The position numbers were made by a program, and so were the translations under genes. The notes beneath the pieces are model-generated. The model did not search any database and was not told the origin of the DNA. It saw only the letters and a list, made by a program, of their open reading frames with translations. Of a DNA stretch of 64,000 nucleotides, positions 55,029 through 64,000 are shown in pieces. Positions within the stretch are counted from its first letter, which is position 1. Each line of letters begins with the position of its first letter. The DNA is from Haematococcus lacustris. Its lineage: Eukaryota > Chlorophyta > Chlorophyceae > Chlamydomonadales > Haematococcaceae. Where the stretch lies: the NCBI GenBank assembly GCA_030144725.1, contig JASKMD010000012.1, positions 910,366 through 974,365 of the forward strand, written 5' to 3'.

Positions 55029-55372
55029 CACTCCTACAACTTAGTCCCTGCGTATGTCCCTGCGTTCTACCGACCTTGTCCGATCGGGCTCAAAATTTGA
55101 TAGATGGCAGTTTTCAGAAAATAAACCATATTTTTCAAGAAAATTGTTTGGAAAAACCCAAAAGCTGTTGCGCTGTGGCCCGCAACCTATCCCTGCACTT
55201 ATCCCTGCACCTACGCCCCAGTGCCACAGCGCATCCGCCTTTGATTTATTCACAATATTTTTTCTGAAAAATATGTTTTATCTTCTGCAAACTACCATCT
55301 ATCAAAATTTCAGCCGATCGGACAAGGTCGGTAGAACGCAGGGACAAACGCAGGGACTAAATTGTAGGAGTG
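55029..55372. mobile_element. MITE with long terminal inverted repeats
   Basis: A 344-bp AT-rich unit whose ends are imperfect inverted repeats of about 110 bp. They start CACTCCTACAA at the left and end TTGTAGGAGTG at the right, continuing through a 'TAGTCCCTGCG' and 'ACCGACCTTGTCCGATCGG' block. No ORF. The target duplication is unclear: the ends fit a CACTA-like element or, if trimmed to GTCCCTGCG, a TA-target element. Confidence 0.75.
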
Positions 55373-55805
55373 AAGCCCCTCTTTGGCTTCTTTGGGGATG
55401 CAAATGTAGGCCGGCTGGCAGGAAGAGGAGGCTGCAGGGGTGGGAGGGGGGCCATGACAAGGGTGGGGTTGAGTAGGGTGGGATGGGATATGATGCTGTG
55501 GCCGTGGGCAGATGGGGAAGAGAGGGTCAGTGGGAGCAGGGAGTGGGTGTTGAAGGGAGTGTGGTGTAGAGGTGGGGAGAGTGAGATGAAATTGGCATGG
55601 CGTAGAATGGCAGGTCAAAGGTCGCTTTTCATGGCGCGATGCGCGATAGGCACAATGCACGACCGGCGCGATGCACAACAGCGCAATTTGCAGCCTGGCC
55701 ATTTTAGGAATATACCATTTCATATTGGAGCGCTGGACATAGCGATGAAGCCAAGCCAGCGTTTTGAGCCCTGGCCGTGGTCCTTGCCTGCAGTCCAGTG
55801 CCCTT

Positions 55806-55850
55806 GACCCGCCCGCCCGCCCGCCCGCCCGCCCGCCCGCCCGCCCGCGG
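55806..55850. repeat. (CCCG)n microsatellite
   Basis: About 11 tetranucleotide units in the convergent spacer between the AATF and expansin genes. Confidence 0.95.
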
Positions 55851-56452
55851 CTGTTGAGACTGTATAGCGACAGGTGTCTAGCGCAGGTGTCGGTCGCACC
55901 CTTGGTGACTGCAAACTGAGGCATTTACAGCCACAGGCGCCATGTCTGAACAATACTCTACTACTCTGTGGTCAACGTCTGTCAAATGGCTTCGGCAAGA
56001 ACCATGACATCAACAAATGAATCAAGTCCTACCAATCGCATACATGCTCATCCGCTCGAGACTACAGATGCCCCTACGACCCACATAAACTGCCTGCCAG
56101 GGCCACGGCAATAGACTCCATGGGCAGGTGCAGCTGGCCGTCATCATGCGTGCTACTGCCAAACACTCACCCTGCTGCCCTGCTCTACTGTCGCTCGGTG
56201 TTGTTGCTCCAGTCAAGCATGCACTTGCATCCAGCAGCACCTGATCACCTGCATAGCGTGTGGGCCCCATCTCTCAAGCCCTCAAGCCCACTGCCCTACC
56301 CATACACCCACCCCTCCAACCCTACCTGCATGCACTGGCAGCCATCACCATGCGCTTACATGCAGACGGCTGGAGCCACGACCATTACATGCTACCTGCC
56401 TCCCAGCTTCCCACTAGCTGCTTTCCAGCTTCCCACCAGCTGCTTTCCAGCT

Positions 56453-59400
56453 TCACACCAGCTGCGCTTGAGTGATGCAGAAAGCCACATCCCTAGTCTG
56501 CTCGTTCTCGAACTCGATCTTGTCAATCTGCGCCAAGGAGGGATAGCCACTGCCACCACAGCCAAACTCACTGAGCGGGATTGTGAACAACGACCACTCC
56601 CTGCCCCCCACGGTACTGCTGTCGGAGGGGTTGATGCTGGACCCCAGGTTTAGCTCACTGCGGCAGTAGCCCTTGACCTCCGCCTGGATCAAAAACAGCT
56701 TGAGGGGAGGCACCTGGACAGATGGAGTGGACATGGGCAACCACATGAGGGGAGGGAAGTCAGTGTGGGCTTGACATCAGTGTTGGGCAGTATAGGACAG
56801 TGAGGGGCAATGCAGCCATGGATGGTCTGGGTAGGAATTGATGGTCTGGGTAGGAATGTAGTGGACGTGTCAAGTATTCACGATGGCATTCATCAGGACT
56901 GTGCTGCTTGCCCACAAGGCGGATGGAGGGTGCACCATCCACCGCTCCCTGTACAGGAGGCATGGCGGGACAGGAGGAAGTGTAGAGATTGATGATATGG
57001 CGCACACAAGGGAGGGCAGAGGCAAGCTGGGAAGCGTGGTGCAAAAGAGTAAAGGAAAGGTGTGATCTTGTCCCCACCAAGGCCCTTAGGGCAGCGGGCG
57101 CAGCCAGCTTGCTGCTCACCGTAGCCGTCTGGCCGTTGTCTGGCCTGATCCAGAAGTTGAAGGAGGTCTTGCCCGCCAAGGGCTGGAAGCCTGGGCGGTA
57201 GCACTCGCGGCAGAAGAAGCTGATGGAGCCCTTGGGCTGCAGGTTGATGCAGGTGGACTTGGAGCCAGGCGTCGGGGTAGGCCCTGTGTGATGCAGGCCG
57301 GGGCGCCAGGTGGAGCTCACACAGGAGGACGAGCTCTAAACAGTCATGGAAGGGAAGTGCATGAGGGGGGAGGGCAGCAGCAGCAGGAGGAGGAGAGGGC
57401 GAGAGGAGGAGGAGGAAAGGGCTAGAGAAGGAGGAGGAGGAGGAAGTGGAGGAAGTGCAGGAAGTGCAGGAAGGGGAGGTGGGTGATGATGACAATGAGG
57501 AGAATGGGACAACGAGGCGTGCACCAGGGATGCCACGGGGGATGGCAGTACCCTGCCCTGTGATGCCCTCTCTTGCCCCTGTCAGGTGAATGTAGCCATC
57601 ATGTTGAACTACCGTCTGTGTGGTCAGTGTGGCAGGATGCACCCCAGCAGGCCGCAGCCAGTCATGCGGCGCCTCAACTTGCACCGTCAGCACGCTACTC
57701 CTCAGCACGCTACTCCTCAGCACGCTACTCCTCAGCACGCTACTCAGCACGCTACTCCTCACCTTGCACCGTCAGCACCGCTGAGTTTGACTTGTAAGGC
57801 ATCCAGCCCCAGCCGGTGCCGATGCCTGTGGTGCTGCTGTACAGCACTGGGCTGATGATGTTGGGAGGCACAGGAGCCCCGGTGTCACAGTCCACGGGTC
57901 GGTAGTTCAGCATAATGGCCCCAGTCACCGGGTGGGCCAGCTGCTGCATGGCCCTGCATGGAGCCACAGCACGCGGTAGATGCATCACTGCTCACGACTG
58001 ACATAATCTTCAAAGCCATTATGAGGCTGTGCAGCCCCTGGGGTGCCCTGTATCTCTACCCAGCCATGCCTGCTGACGCATACTGCCTCAGCCAGGCCAC
58101 CCCAGTGCTCGAGCATGACAGTTGATTTAGATCAATTCAATCAGTGACAAAACAGTATGTTGCCTAAAACTATTACATCAATCTAAAAACTATGAGCAGG
58201 CAGCCACACCCCGCAGCCAGTTCAGCCCGTACCAGTAGGAGATGTCAAAGTGGGTGACGGGCCCGCAGCACCACTCCTGCCGCCGGGTCTCCCCTCCCGC
58301 CTTCACCCCAGGGGCGCCCTCCTTCAGCACCTGCACGCTCAAACCAGCCCTGGCTGCCTGATGCAGCCACACAGCCACAGCCTGGATGATGCCGTGCAAT
58401 GCATTGCTTTCTTACCGCTATGCCAGGCCCCACCCGACTAAGCCCTGGCTGCTTGGCTGGCTGGCTGGCTGGCTGTGCAGTTCCATGCAAGCCGCCTACC
58501 CAAGGCACATCTTGGCCTATGCCTATCCACCTGTGCCCATCCCTCCACCCACCCTGATGGCATCTACCCCTCCTAGAGCCCACCGCACCCCACCTCCTAT
58601 TGGCACCGCACCCCACCTCCTATTGGCACTCGCACCCTCCCAGCCTGTTCACTCCCTAGCCCCTCCCTCCCCTCCCACCCTTGGCTGCTGGACCACAGCC
58701 CCACCCACCCAGCCCCTCCGCCCCCTACTCCCTCATATGCCTTGCTCACCTCTTGCAGCCTGTGAATCGCAAACACTTGCCTGGGTGCAGGGGCAGCTGT
58801 CAATCACACGCACTCGGAGTGACTTGGCCTCATTGTAGCACTGCACCACAATCTGGTTGTCAGCCTCACCAGGGTTGCCGGGGAACGGCCTGGCAGGGTG
58901 CGGGGCAGGCAATGGGTAGGGTCAGGTGCAGTGAGATCAGTCAGGGCCTGGTTTCTAGGCTGCACACCACCCTTGGTCAGGTAGGGCAGGGTATGAGGGC
59001 ACCCGCTAGGGCTGACCCCTACCCCTACCCCTACCCCTACCCCTACCCCTACCCCTACCCCTACCCCTACCCCTACCCCTACCCCTACCCCTACCCCTAC
59101 CCCTACCCCTACCCCTACCCCTACCCCTACCCCTACCCCTACCCCTACCCCTACCCCTACCCCTACCCCTACCCCTACCCCTCCCTTCCCTACCCTACCC
59201 TTCCCTACCCGACCAGCAGGCGGACCTAGTGACAGCGGCATTGGCTTCACCTGCCCTGCACTGCACCTAAGCTACACCCAGCCACCTTCCGTTCTCATCC
59301 GTGACGTTGGGGTTGATGGAGGGCAGGTACGGCCGCCACTTGTCGCCATCAAAGTAGCCGATGGAGGGCGGCTGGCCAGACACTCCGTACACTATCTTAA

Positions 59401-60374
59401 TAGGTTGGCGACTGTTGCCTGCGCAAGGCAGCCGCGGCAGTGGCATGGCCTTTGGCTGCGTGCCCCTGCAGGGACCCATGCAGGTCAAAAGGGCCCATGC
59501 AGCCAGGAGGGCGGAGACCCCATGCAGAGCAGAGGTGGTGCACTCACTCAGCACTGGGCCAGAGCGGCAGCGGATCTCATAACAGCGGCTGCATGATCCA
59601 GGGTAGTCTGAGTTCGCGTCAGCGCTGGCGGCCACTGCGTCTCGTGGGTATGGCAAGGTGCCCTGCATGTGAGTCACTCTTTGTCAATGTCACCCTTGCA
59701 CCTGTGCACCTGACACTGGCATGTAGTGTTAGCCTGCACCAATATTTGTAGGCACGTGGCGTCATGGTTCATGGTGATGATGATGGGTTTGGTGATGGCT
59801 GAGGACTGACGTGAGGGGAACTGGCAAGTGGCGGCACCCACCCCTGAGCTGCCGATGTTGGTGTAGCCACATGACCCATAGGCAAGGATCCTGCAGTGCA
59901 AACAACAGCTCTGGCTTCGTGGTGCCTCACAAAGTGTTCACCACTGCGTAAAAAGCTTCTATATTTTATGACAGTAGCAGCAAGCCATCAACGTACCCAC
60001 TCAAACGACGGACCAGGGAAGAAGCTGACGGGCGACTTACCCGAACGATCCTTCTCCGCGTGCTGGATCGTACGCCCTTGATACAGCTTCAGGCGCGCCG
60101 AAATATCTGTGCGGGGGACAGTCGCAGTCGAGCGAGGCGTGATGCGCGAGGCGCGGGCCGCAGCGAATGTGCATGTGTGCACGTCTCACGTGGCTCTGCC
60201 CTCCAGCCAGCCGGGGTCCTGAGCCACGCAAGCTGACAGCCCGCAGACGACCCAAACTGCCATCACAACAAGCGATCGCGCTCCGCGCGCAGCCCCAACA
60301 CCGTCTTTGAGCGCCAGCTTAAGCTGGCGCGTCAACAGGCCGTCCGCCATCCTGTTTGTGCGTCTTAAATTCAC
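56453..60374 (-). CDS. Expansin family protein, secreted
   Basis: Expansins loosen walls without hydrolysis. Ten phase-consistent exons (- strand order): 60190-60374, 60041-60106, 59842-59890, 59548-59662, 59286-59418, 58781-58889, 58208-58330, 57770-57943, 57120-57335 and 56453-56713, giving 476 aa. A signal peptide lies near residues 30-50 ([19 protein letters not shown]); the ATG at 60350 is an alternative start. The double-psi barrel reads [63 protein letters not shown] and [14 protein letters not shown] (the HFD motif), followed by [19 protein letters not shown]. The C-terminal half ([47 protein letters not shown]) is the algal extension in place of a typical plant tail. Exon 6 ends at a GC donor (CAG|GCAAGT). 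The donor of exon 8 and the acceptor of the next were chosen for phase among close alternatives. A TTACA at about 56356 (TGTAA on the gene strand) is a likely poly(A) signal. Confidence 0.85.
57688..57757. repeat. 15-bp tandem repeat at an exon-intron boundary
   Basis: Units of CAGCACGCTACTCCT, about 4.5 copies with one shortened. It begins within about 15 bp of the exon 8 donor of the expansin gene, on the intron side. Confidence 0.88.
59009..59182. repeat. (CCCCTA)n hexanucleotide array, about 28 units
   Basis: A near-perfect array in an intron of the expansin gene (between exons 5 and 6), followed by a decayed CCCTACC tail to about 59210. Confidence 0.97.
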
Positions 60375-60695
60375 AGCGCCAGCTGATGCGTGTCAGTGCA
60401 GCAGGACTCCCGGGCGAGCGCTGGTTCCATCGATTGAAGCGCAGCCCGGAAAGAGTGACGCCCACTAATGGACTTTCAATGTTCGTTGGGTCAAAGAGGG
60501 TCTATAGCGGCACCTGCGTCATGTCATAGCCTTGGACAAACCTGCCGAGGTTGTAGCAGTGCCGACATGGACCACAGACTACCATCAGCGAACACGTGAT
60601 CAACCGGTCAAAACCCGCACCGGCTAATGGCTCGTGACCGACAAGTAGTGGCTGTTGGCCACCACATGTAGGAACGAGGTTTAGACACTTGAGCC

Positions 60696-61190
60696 GTGAC
60701 GTTGGGCGTGGAGTGGAAGCCCCGGCCAGATCAAGTGCAGGACCGCTTGTTGCGGTCAGCCTGGAGCCAGCGGTTCGAGGCGCCAGTGCGGGGACTGACG
60801 TGGTGCCCCTCGGTGAACCATGCCACCCCTAGGGAACGAGGTGAAAGGGTGGACAGGGACTGCAACGCATCCCTCAACCTCCAACGGGCAGGAGAGGCCC
60901 CATGGCGCCCAGGGGAGCTGTGTTGGTGGCCGGACCGAGGAAGGGCAGTGGCCCTAAGCAAGGAGTACCCAGCAGTGGTCTCCTAGACGCTGTGAGACCG
61001 AGCACCCAAAGCCTAGGCCCAGCAGCCTGCAGCACAGTTATCTGTGCACTGGGCAATGCTTCAGCTGTTGCATATATAATAGCATGCGCCATCGGTCGGC
61101 TGAGGAAACTACAGTTGGATTGTAAATGAATGAGGTTACCCACAGTCAAACATGTTGTTCCATGTCGAATGGGCTATGTTTTGTCTGTAC
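60696..61190 (+). mobile_element. Fanzor/TnpB-like fragment, copy h
   Basis: The + strand encodes [52 protein letters not shown] and SKEYPAV. The frame then leaves the family at about 60980, although the nucleotide match continues (a 'gtgagaccgagcacccaaagcc' tail). After it, 'gtgcactgggcaatgcttca' matches the sequence just past the stop in copies e and f. Then comes the CAGTCAAACATGTTGTTCC string shared with the flank of copy c. It lies between the expansin and the next gene, outside any intron I could define. Confidence 0.6.
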
Positions 61191-61253
61191 ATGGACATGG
61201 TAATGTTTGCGAAACCAAGGCGTTCGACGCTTTAGGTCGATGCCTGCCTTGCA

Positions 61254-64000
61254 ATGCCCGCCCATCAGGCGCTTGCACCTGCTCGTCATCCGCACATCAG
61301 CTGCACAGCGCCTGTCGTCACGGACCATCCTCGCAGCAATCGCAGCTGTCTTAGGAAGTCAGTAGCCAAAGTATCGCAGTGTGCTGTAGCTTTTCATGGC
61401 CAAGCTATGGCTGCAGTGTTGGCTTTAGGCCTAGGACTACATCCCCAACCTGCACACGCGTTGGATGCCTATCGCGGCGATGAACGGTGCGAAGATGAGC
61501 ACATCACGGACTGCCCCACCACCTTTCCCATGAGCACGCCGCTGATGCTGGTGTTCACAGGCCGCAGGAAGACTATGTCATGCTACAGCGTGACAGGATT
61601 GAGAGTTTGCTCGTAGCTGAGTTTAAGCGAAGGTCGGTGACAAGTGCTTAAGACCAGGCACCCTACCACTGCATGCTCCTGTTCTCCTGTTTTGCACAGT
61701 CCTTCATCTCTGACAGCTGTGTGTCCCCCTGTTGTTGCATACACCCCTGCAGCGTTCACCGCCTGAGCAGTGAGCAGCTTGCCCAGTTGTTTGAGCGGGT
61801 GCTGCTCAGCACCTCGTCCACTGCAGGAGAGGAGCTCGCTGATGTGCTGGTCCAATCCCAGCTCCCAGCCCCAGCCCTGTCAGCTGCTGCCACTGCCCCG
61901 ACCCGTCCCTCCATCCCCCGCGCTGCAGTTGCGACCAGCCCCCTTCTCCCCCTCCCCACACCCCCCGCAGCACCTGGTTTGCTGGCCCCTCTGCAAGGGA
62001 CCCCACCTGCAGCTGTGCAACCTGGCAATCAGCTTGAAGAGCTTCCTGCTCCTGAAGCCAGCAAGGACCAGAGCAGCAGAGTCCTGGGCTCAAGGCCCTG
62101 GTCGCTCCCAGCACCTCGGCCGGCCCGCCCACCCGCCGCACTGCTGGTCCAGCCGCCACCGCCGCCGCCTGACAGGCATGGGGAGAATGCAAGGGAGGTG
62201 GAGGCGCAGCTGTCGGAGGGGGTCCGCAGCTTCGCCAGTGTGTTGGGTGTAGGTGGAGCTTGAGACCGGCAATGCTGCAGTTGAGCAAGAGAGACGGTCT
62301 GCTGGACAAGGGGGGGAGGAGGTCCAGCTGCATGGGGCCGTGCAGGGGGAGGAGGAGGCAGACGAAGAGGCTGATGTGGATGTAGACATCACCCGCTCCC
62401 TGCTCTCCAGCCTGCAGGCCTCACCAGGGTTGCTGCCACCCATGCCTGCTGCTGACAGCCTGGCTGACCCCACCAGTGCTAGCATCAGTGGCACGGCAGC
62501 AGGGCCTGTTGATGCTGCAAGCAGTGGCTCCGACAGCAGCCCACAGAGCAGCAGAGGGTCAGGAAGACAGGGCTTAGGTGAGGAGGGAGCCGAGGCAGGG
62601 CTAGGGGCTGGCATACAAGGTGCGTTCGCAACTGCTAGCCTACTCCAGCGGCAGCTGGCCGAGGCAGGTGCTGCTGCCTCCTCCCTCCTCCCTCCAGCAC
62701 CCTCCCTCCCCTCCTTCCCCTCTCTGCCGGCTCTGCCCAGCCTCAACGCAGACTTCTTCACCAGCCCAGTGGACAGCCTCGTCACCCAGGGTGAGGCAGC
62801 ACTGGAGCGGCTGCGGGAGGCAGGGGAGGCCAGCCGCCAGGCCGCACATGAGGCAGTTGGTGCAGTTGGACAAGCGCTGGGAGGGGCGGTTGGGGCAGCG
62901 GGTACAGCAGTGGCAGCGGTGGTGGGAGGGGCTGGGCCGGGAGACTGGGAGCTTGACCCCAGGCTGAGTGCAGCCCTCAGCATAGCCGGGGTGGGCCTGG
63001 GTGTCACTGCCCTGGCGGTGGCTGCGGGTCTGTTTGATGAGGAGGATGAGGCAGCGGCAGCGCCGGACCCTGCTGCTGCCTCCCTGGAAGACAACCCAGC
63101 AGGCAGTGGGCCAGTGGCAGCAGCAGGGGCAGGGGGGGCAGCAGGGGGGCAGCAGGCCAGCCCCCGGGGCCCTGAGGCAGCGCCTGGAGCAGGAGCAGGT
63201 GTGGGCCTGGCTATGGAAGCGGTGGCGGCAGTACAGGCAGTGGCGGCAAAGCCAGCCAGTGGGCAGCCTGGCTCAGGGGAGCCGCAGCCTGCTGCTAAGG
63301 GGCAGGGCTCTGGGACCCCCTCCGCTGGCCTGGTGCCTGCTCAGGCAACCCAGGCGGAGTCAGGCTTGGCCCTGGCAGCCACTGCAGGCGCTAGTGAGGC
63401 AGGCGCAGCGGTGGGTTCCACTGCGGGCCAGTGAGAGCGCTGCAGTTGGCAATGGCTCCATGGTTTCAACGGGCACAGCAGGGGCAGTCAGCCCTGCCAG
63501 CAACATAGAGGCCGGTGCTGTGCCTGATCCTGCTTCATCGCAGCCAGCATCCTCCCCTCTTCTGCCCCCTTTACGCTCTGGCTCTGCCGACAGACCCAGC
63601 CCTGCCGTCTCCCGCTTGTCCCCTGCATCTGCTGCCAGGCTGCAACACCTGCTTGACAATGGGCCGGAGCAGCTAGAACAACCGCTGAGCCACCCTCGGC
63701 CACTGCCTGCTGGGTTTCCTAGGACAGGGGCGTGGGCTGCAGCAGGGGGCGCAGCAGCAGGGCGGCAAGGCAGTGGGCAAGGCTGGAGCAGGGTCAGTGG
63801 GGCCCAGGGCGCTGGTGAGGGGCAGCAGGGCTCCGAGGGCACAGCAGGGCCGGGGGCTCAACCGCCTGGCGCTATTCTATGGCAGCGCCCCGCTCAGCCG
63901 GTGGACCCGGTGTCAGCGGCCAGTGGCCGCCAAACGGCACAGGCGTCGACAAACACGACGGCGCCAGCGCCGCGAATCCTGTGGGAGCGGTCGTCAGTGG
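61254..64000 (+). CDS. Chloroplast-targeted low-complexity protein, partial, unrecognised
   Basis: The first exon (61254 to about 61590) reads as a transit peptide with a lumen-type cleavage region (AMAAVLALGLGLHPQPAHA, then LDAYRGDERCED). A second part from about 61752 (VHRLSSEQLAQLFERVLLST, then a Pro/Ala-rich stretch) stays open to 62263. A third, in another frame from about 62254 to 63430, is acidic (EEEADEEADVDVDITRSLL), contains LNADFFTSPVDSLVTQGEAA and a predicted transmembrane helix (LSAALSIAGVGLGVTALAVA), and ends in a GTGAGA donor-like site. After that a further frame stays open to the window end with two similar phrases (AILWQRPAQP, RILWERSSV). The frame changes need introns or sequence errors that I could not fix. 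Family not recognised. Confidence 0.45.

Noticed and set aside
54458..55031. Three overlapping frames of 159-187 codons (LTLT, GQGQ, RVRV)
   Set aside because: All are translations of the CCCTGA array, whose length is a multiple of three.
58681..59250. Pro-Tyr and Gly-Val repeat frames on both strands
   Set aside because: They are translations of the CCCCTA array in an expansin intron.

Overview
The window looks like nuclear DNA of a chlorophycean green alga, most like Haematococcus or Chlamydomonas (inference; no species-diagnostic marker is present). The grounds are GC-rich, CAG/CTG-rich sequence, short coding exons split by many GT-AG introns, a TGTAA poly(A) signal, a thylakoid-lumen PsbP-domain protein, a volvocalean-type expansin, and dense mobile elements. 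There are no bacterial features such as operons or Shine-Dalgarno sites. All gene models were spliced by eye from reading frame, GT/GC-AG sites and intron phase.

Layout. 1-6.2 kb: a Ser/Pro/Ala-rich open frame and the 3' exons of an unrecognised coiled-coil protein. 8.1-13.1 kb (+): a PPD4-like PsbP-domain lumenal protein. 13.3-14.8 kb: an internally deleted hAT transposon with an exact 8-bp target duplication. 14.9-16.7 kb: transposon debris. 17.0-23.2 kb (-): a multi-pass membrane protein with a long Met/Gln-rich repeat tail. 24.4-29.3 kb (+): pyruvate dehydrogenase E2. 30.1-38.0 kb (-): a membrane-anchored GT4 glycosyltransferase. 40.1-50.0 kb (-): a composite Ty3/Gypsy chromovirus bounded by GCAGG target duplications, with mosaic LTRs. 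51.3-53.9 kb (+): AATF/BFR2, a ribosome-biogenesis factor. 54.5-55.9 kb: a CCCTGA hexamer array, a MITE and a tetranucleotide array. 56.5-60.4 kb (-): a secreted expansin. 61.3-64.0 kb (+): a chloroplast-targeted low-complexity protein that runs off the window.

The most interesting thread is a family of at least eight fragments resembling the C-terminal half of TnpB/Fanzor RNA-guided nucleases (RuvC-III-like D-R-D-x-N-x-x-x-N motif). They lie near 10.0, 15.6, 16.4, 19.8, 25, 31.1, 37 and 60.8 kb. Five sit inside introns of four ordinary genes, and all five are antisense to the host gene. Three of them (near 9.9, 24.8 and 37.6 kb) end at a similar sequence 150-170 nt past the ORF stop. That is where the guide RNA of TnpB/Fanzor elements is expected, so it is a candidate guide-RNA or right-end unit. 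Two copies are nearly identical although they lie in introns of different genes.

The host genes are unrelated housekeeping or cell-surface functions (photosystem assembly, mitochondrial carbon metabolism, glycosylation, ribosome biogenesis, wall loosening) and do not form a pathway.
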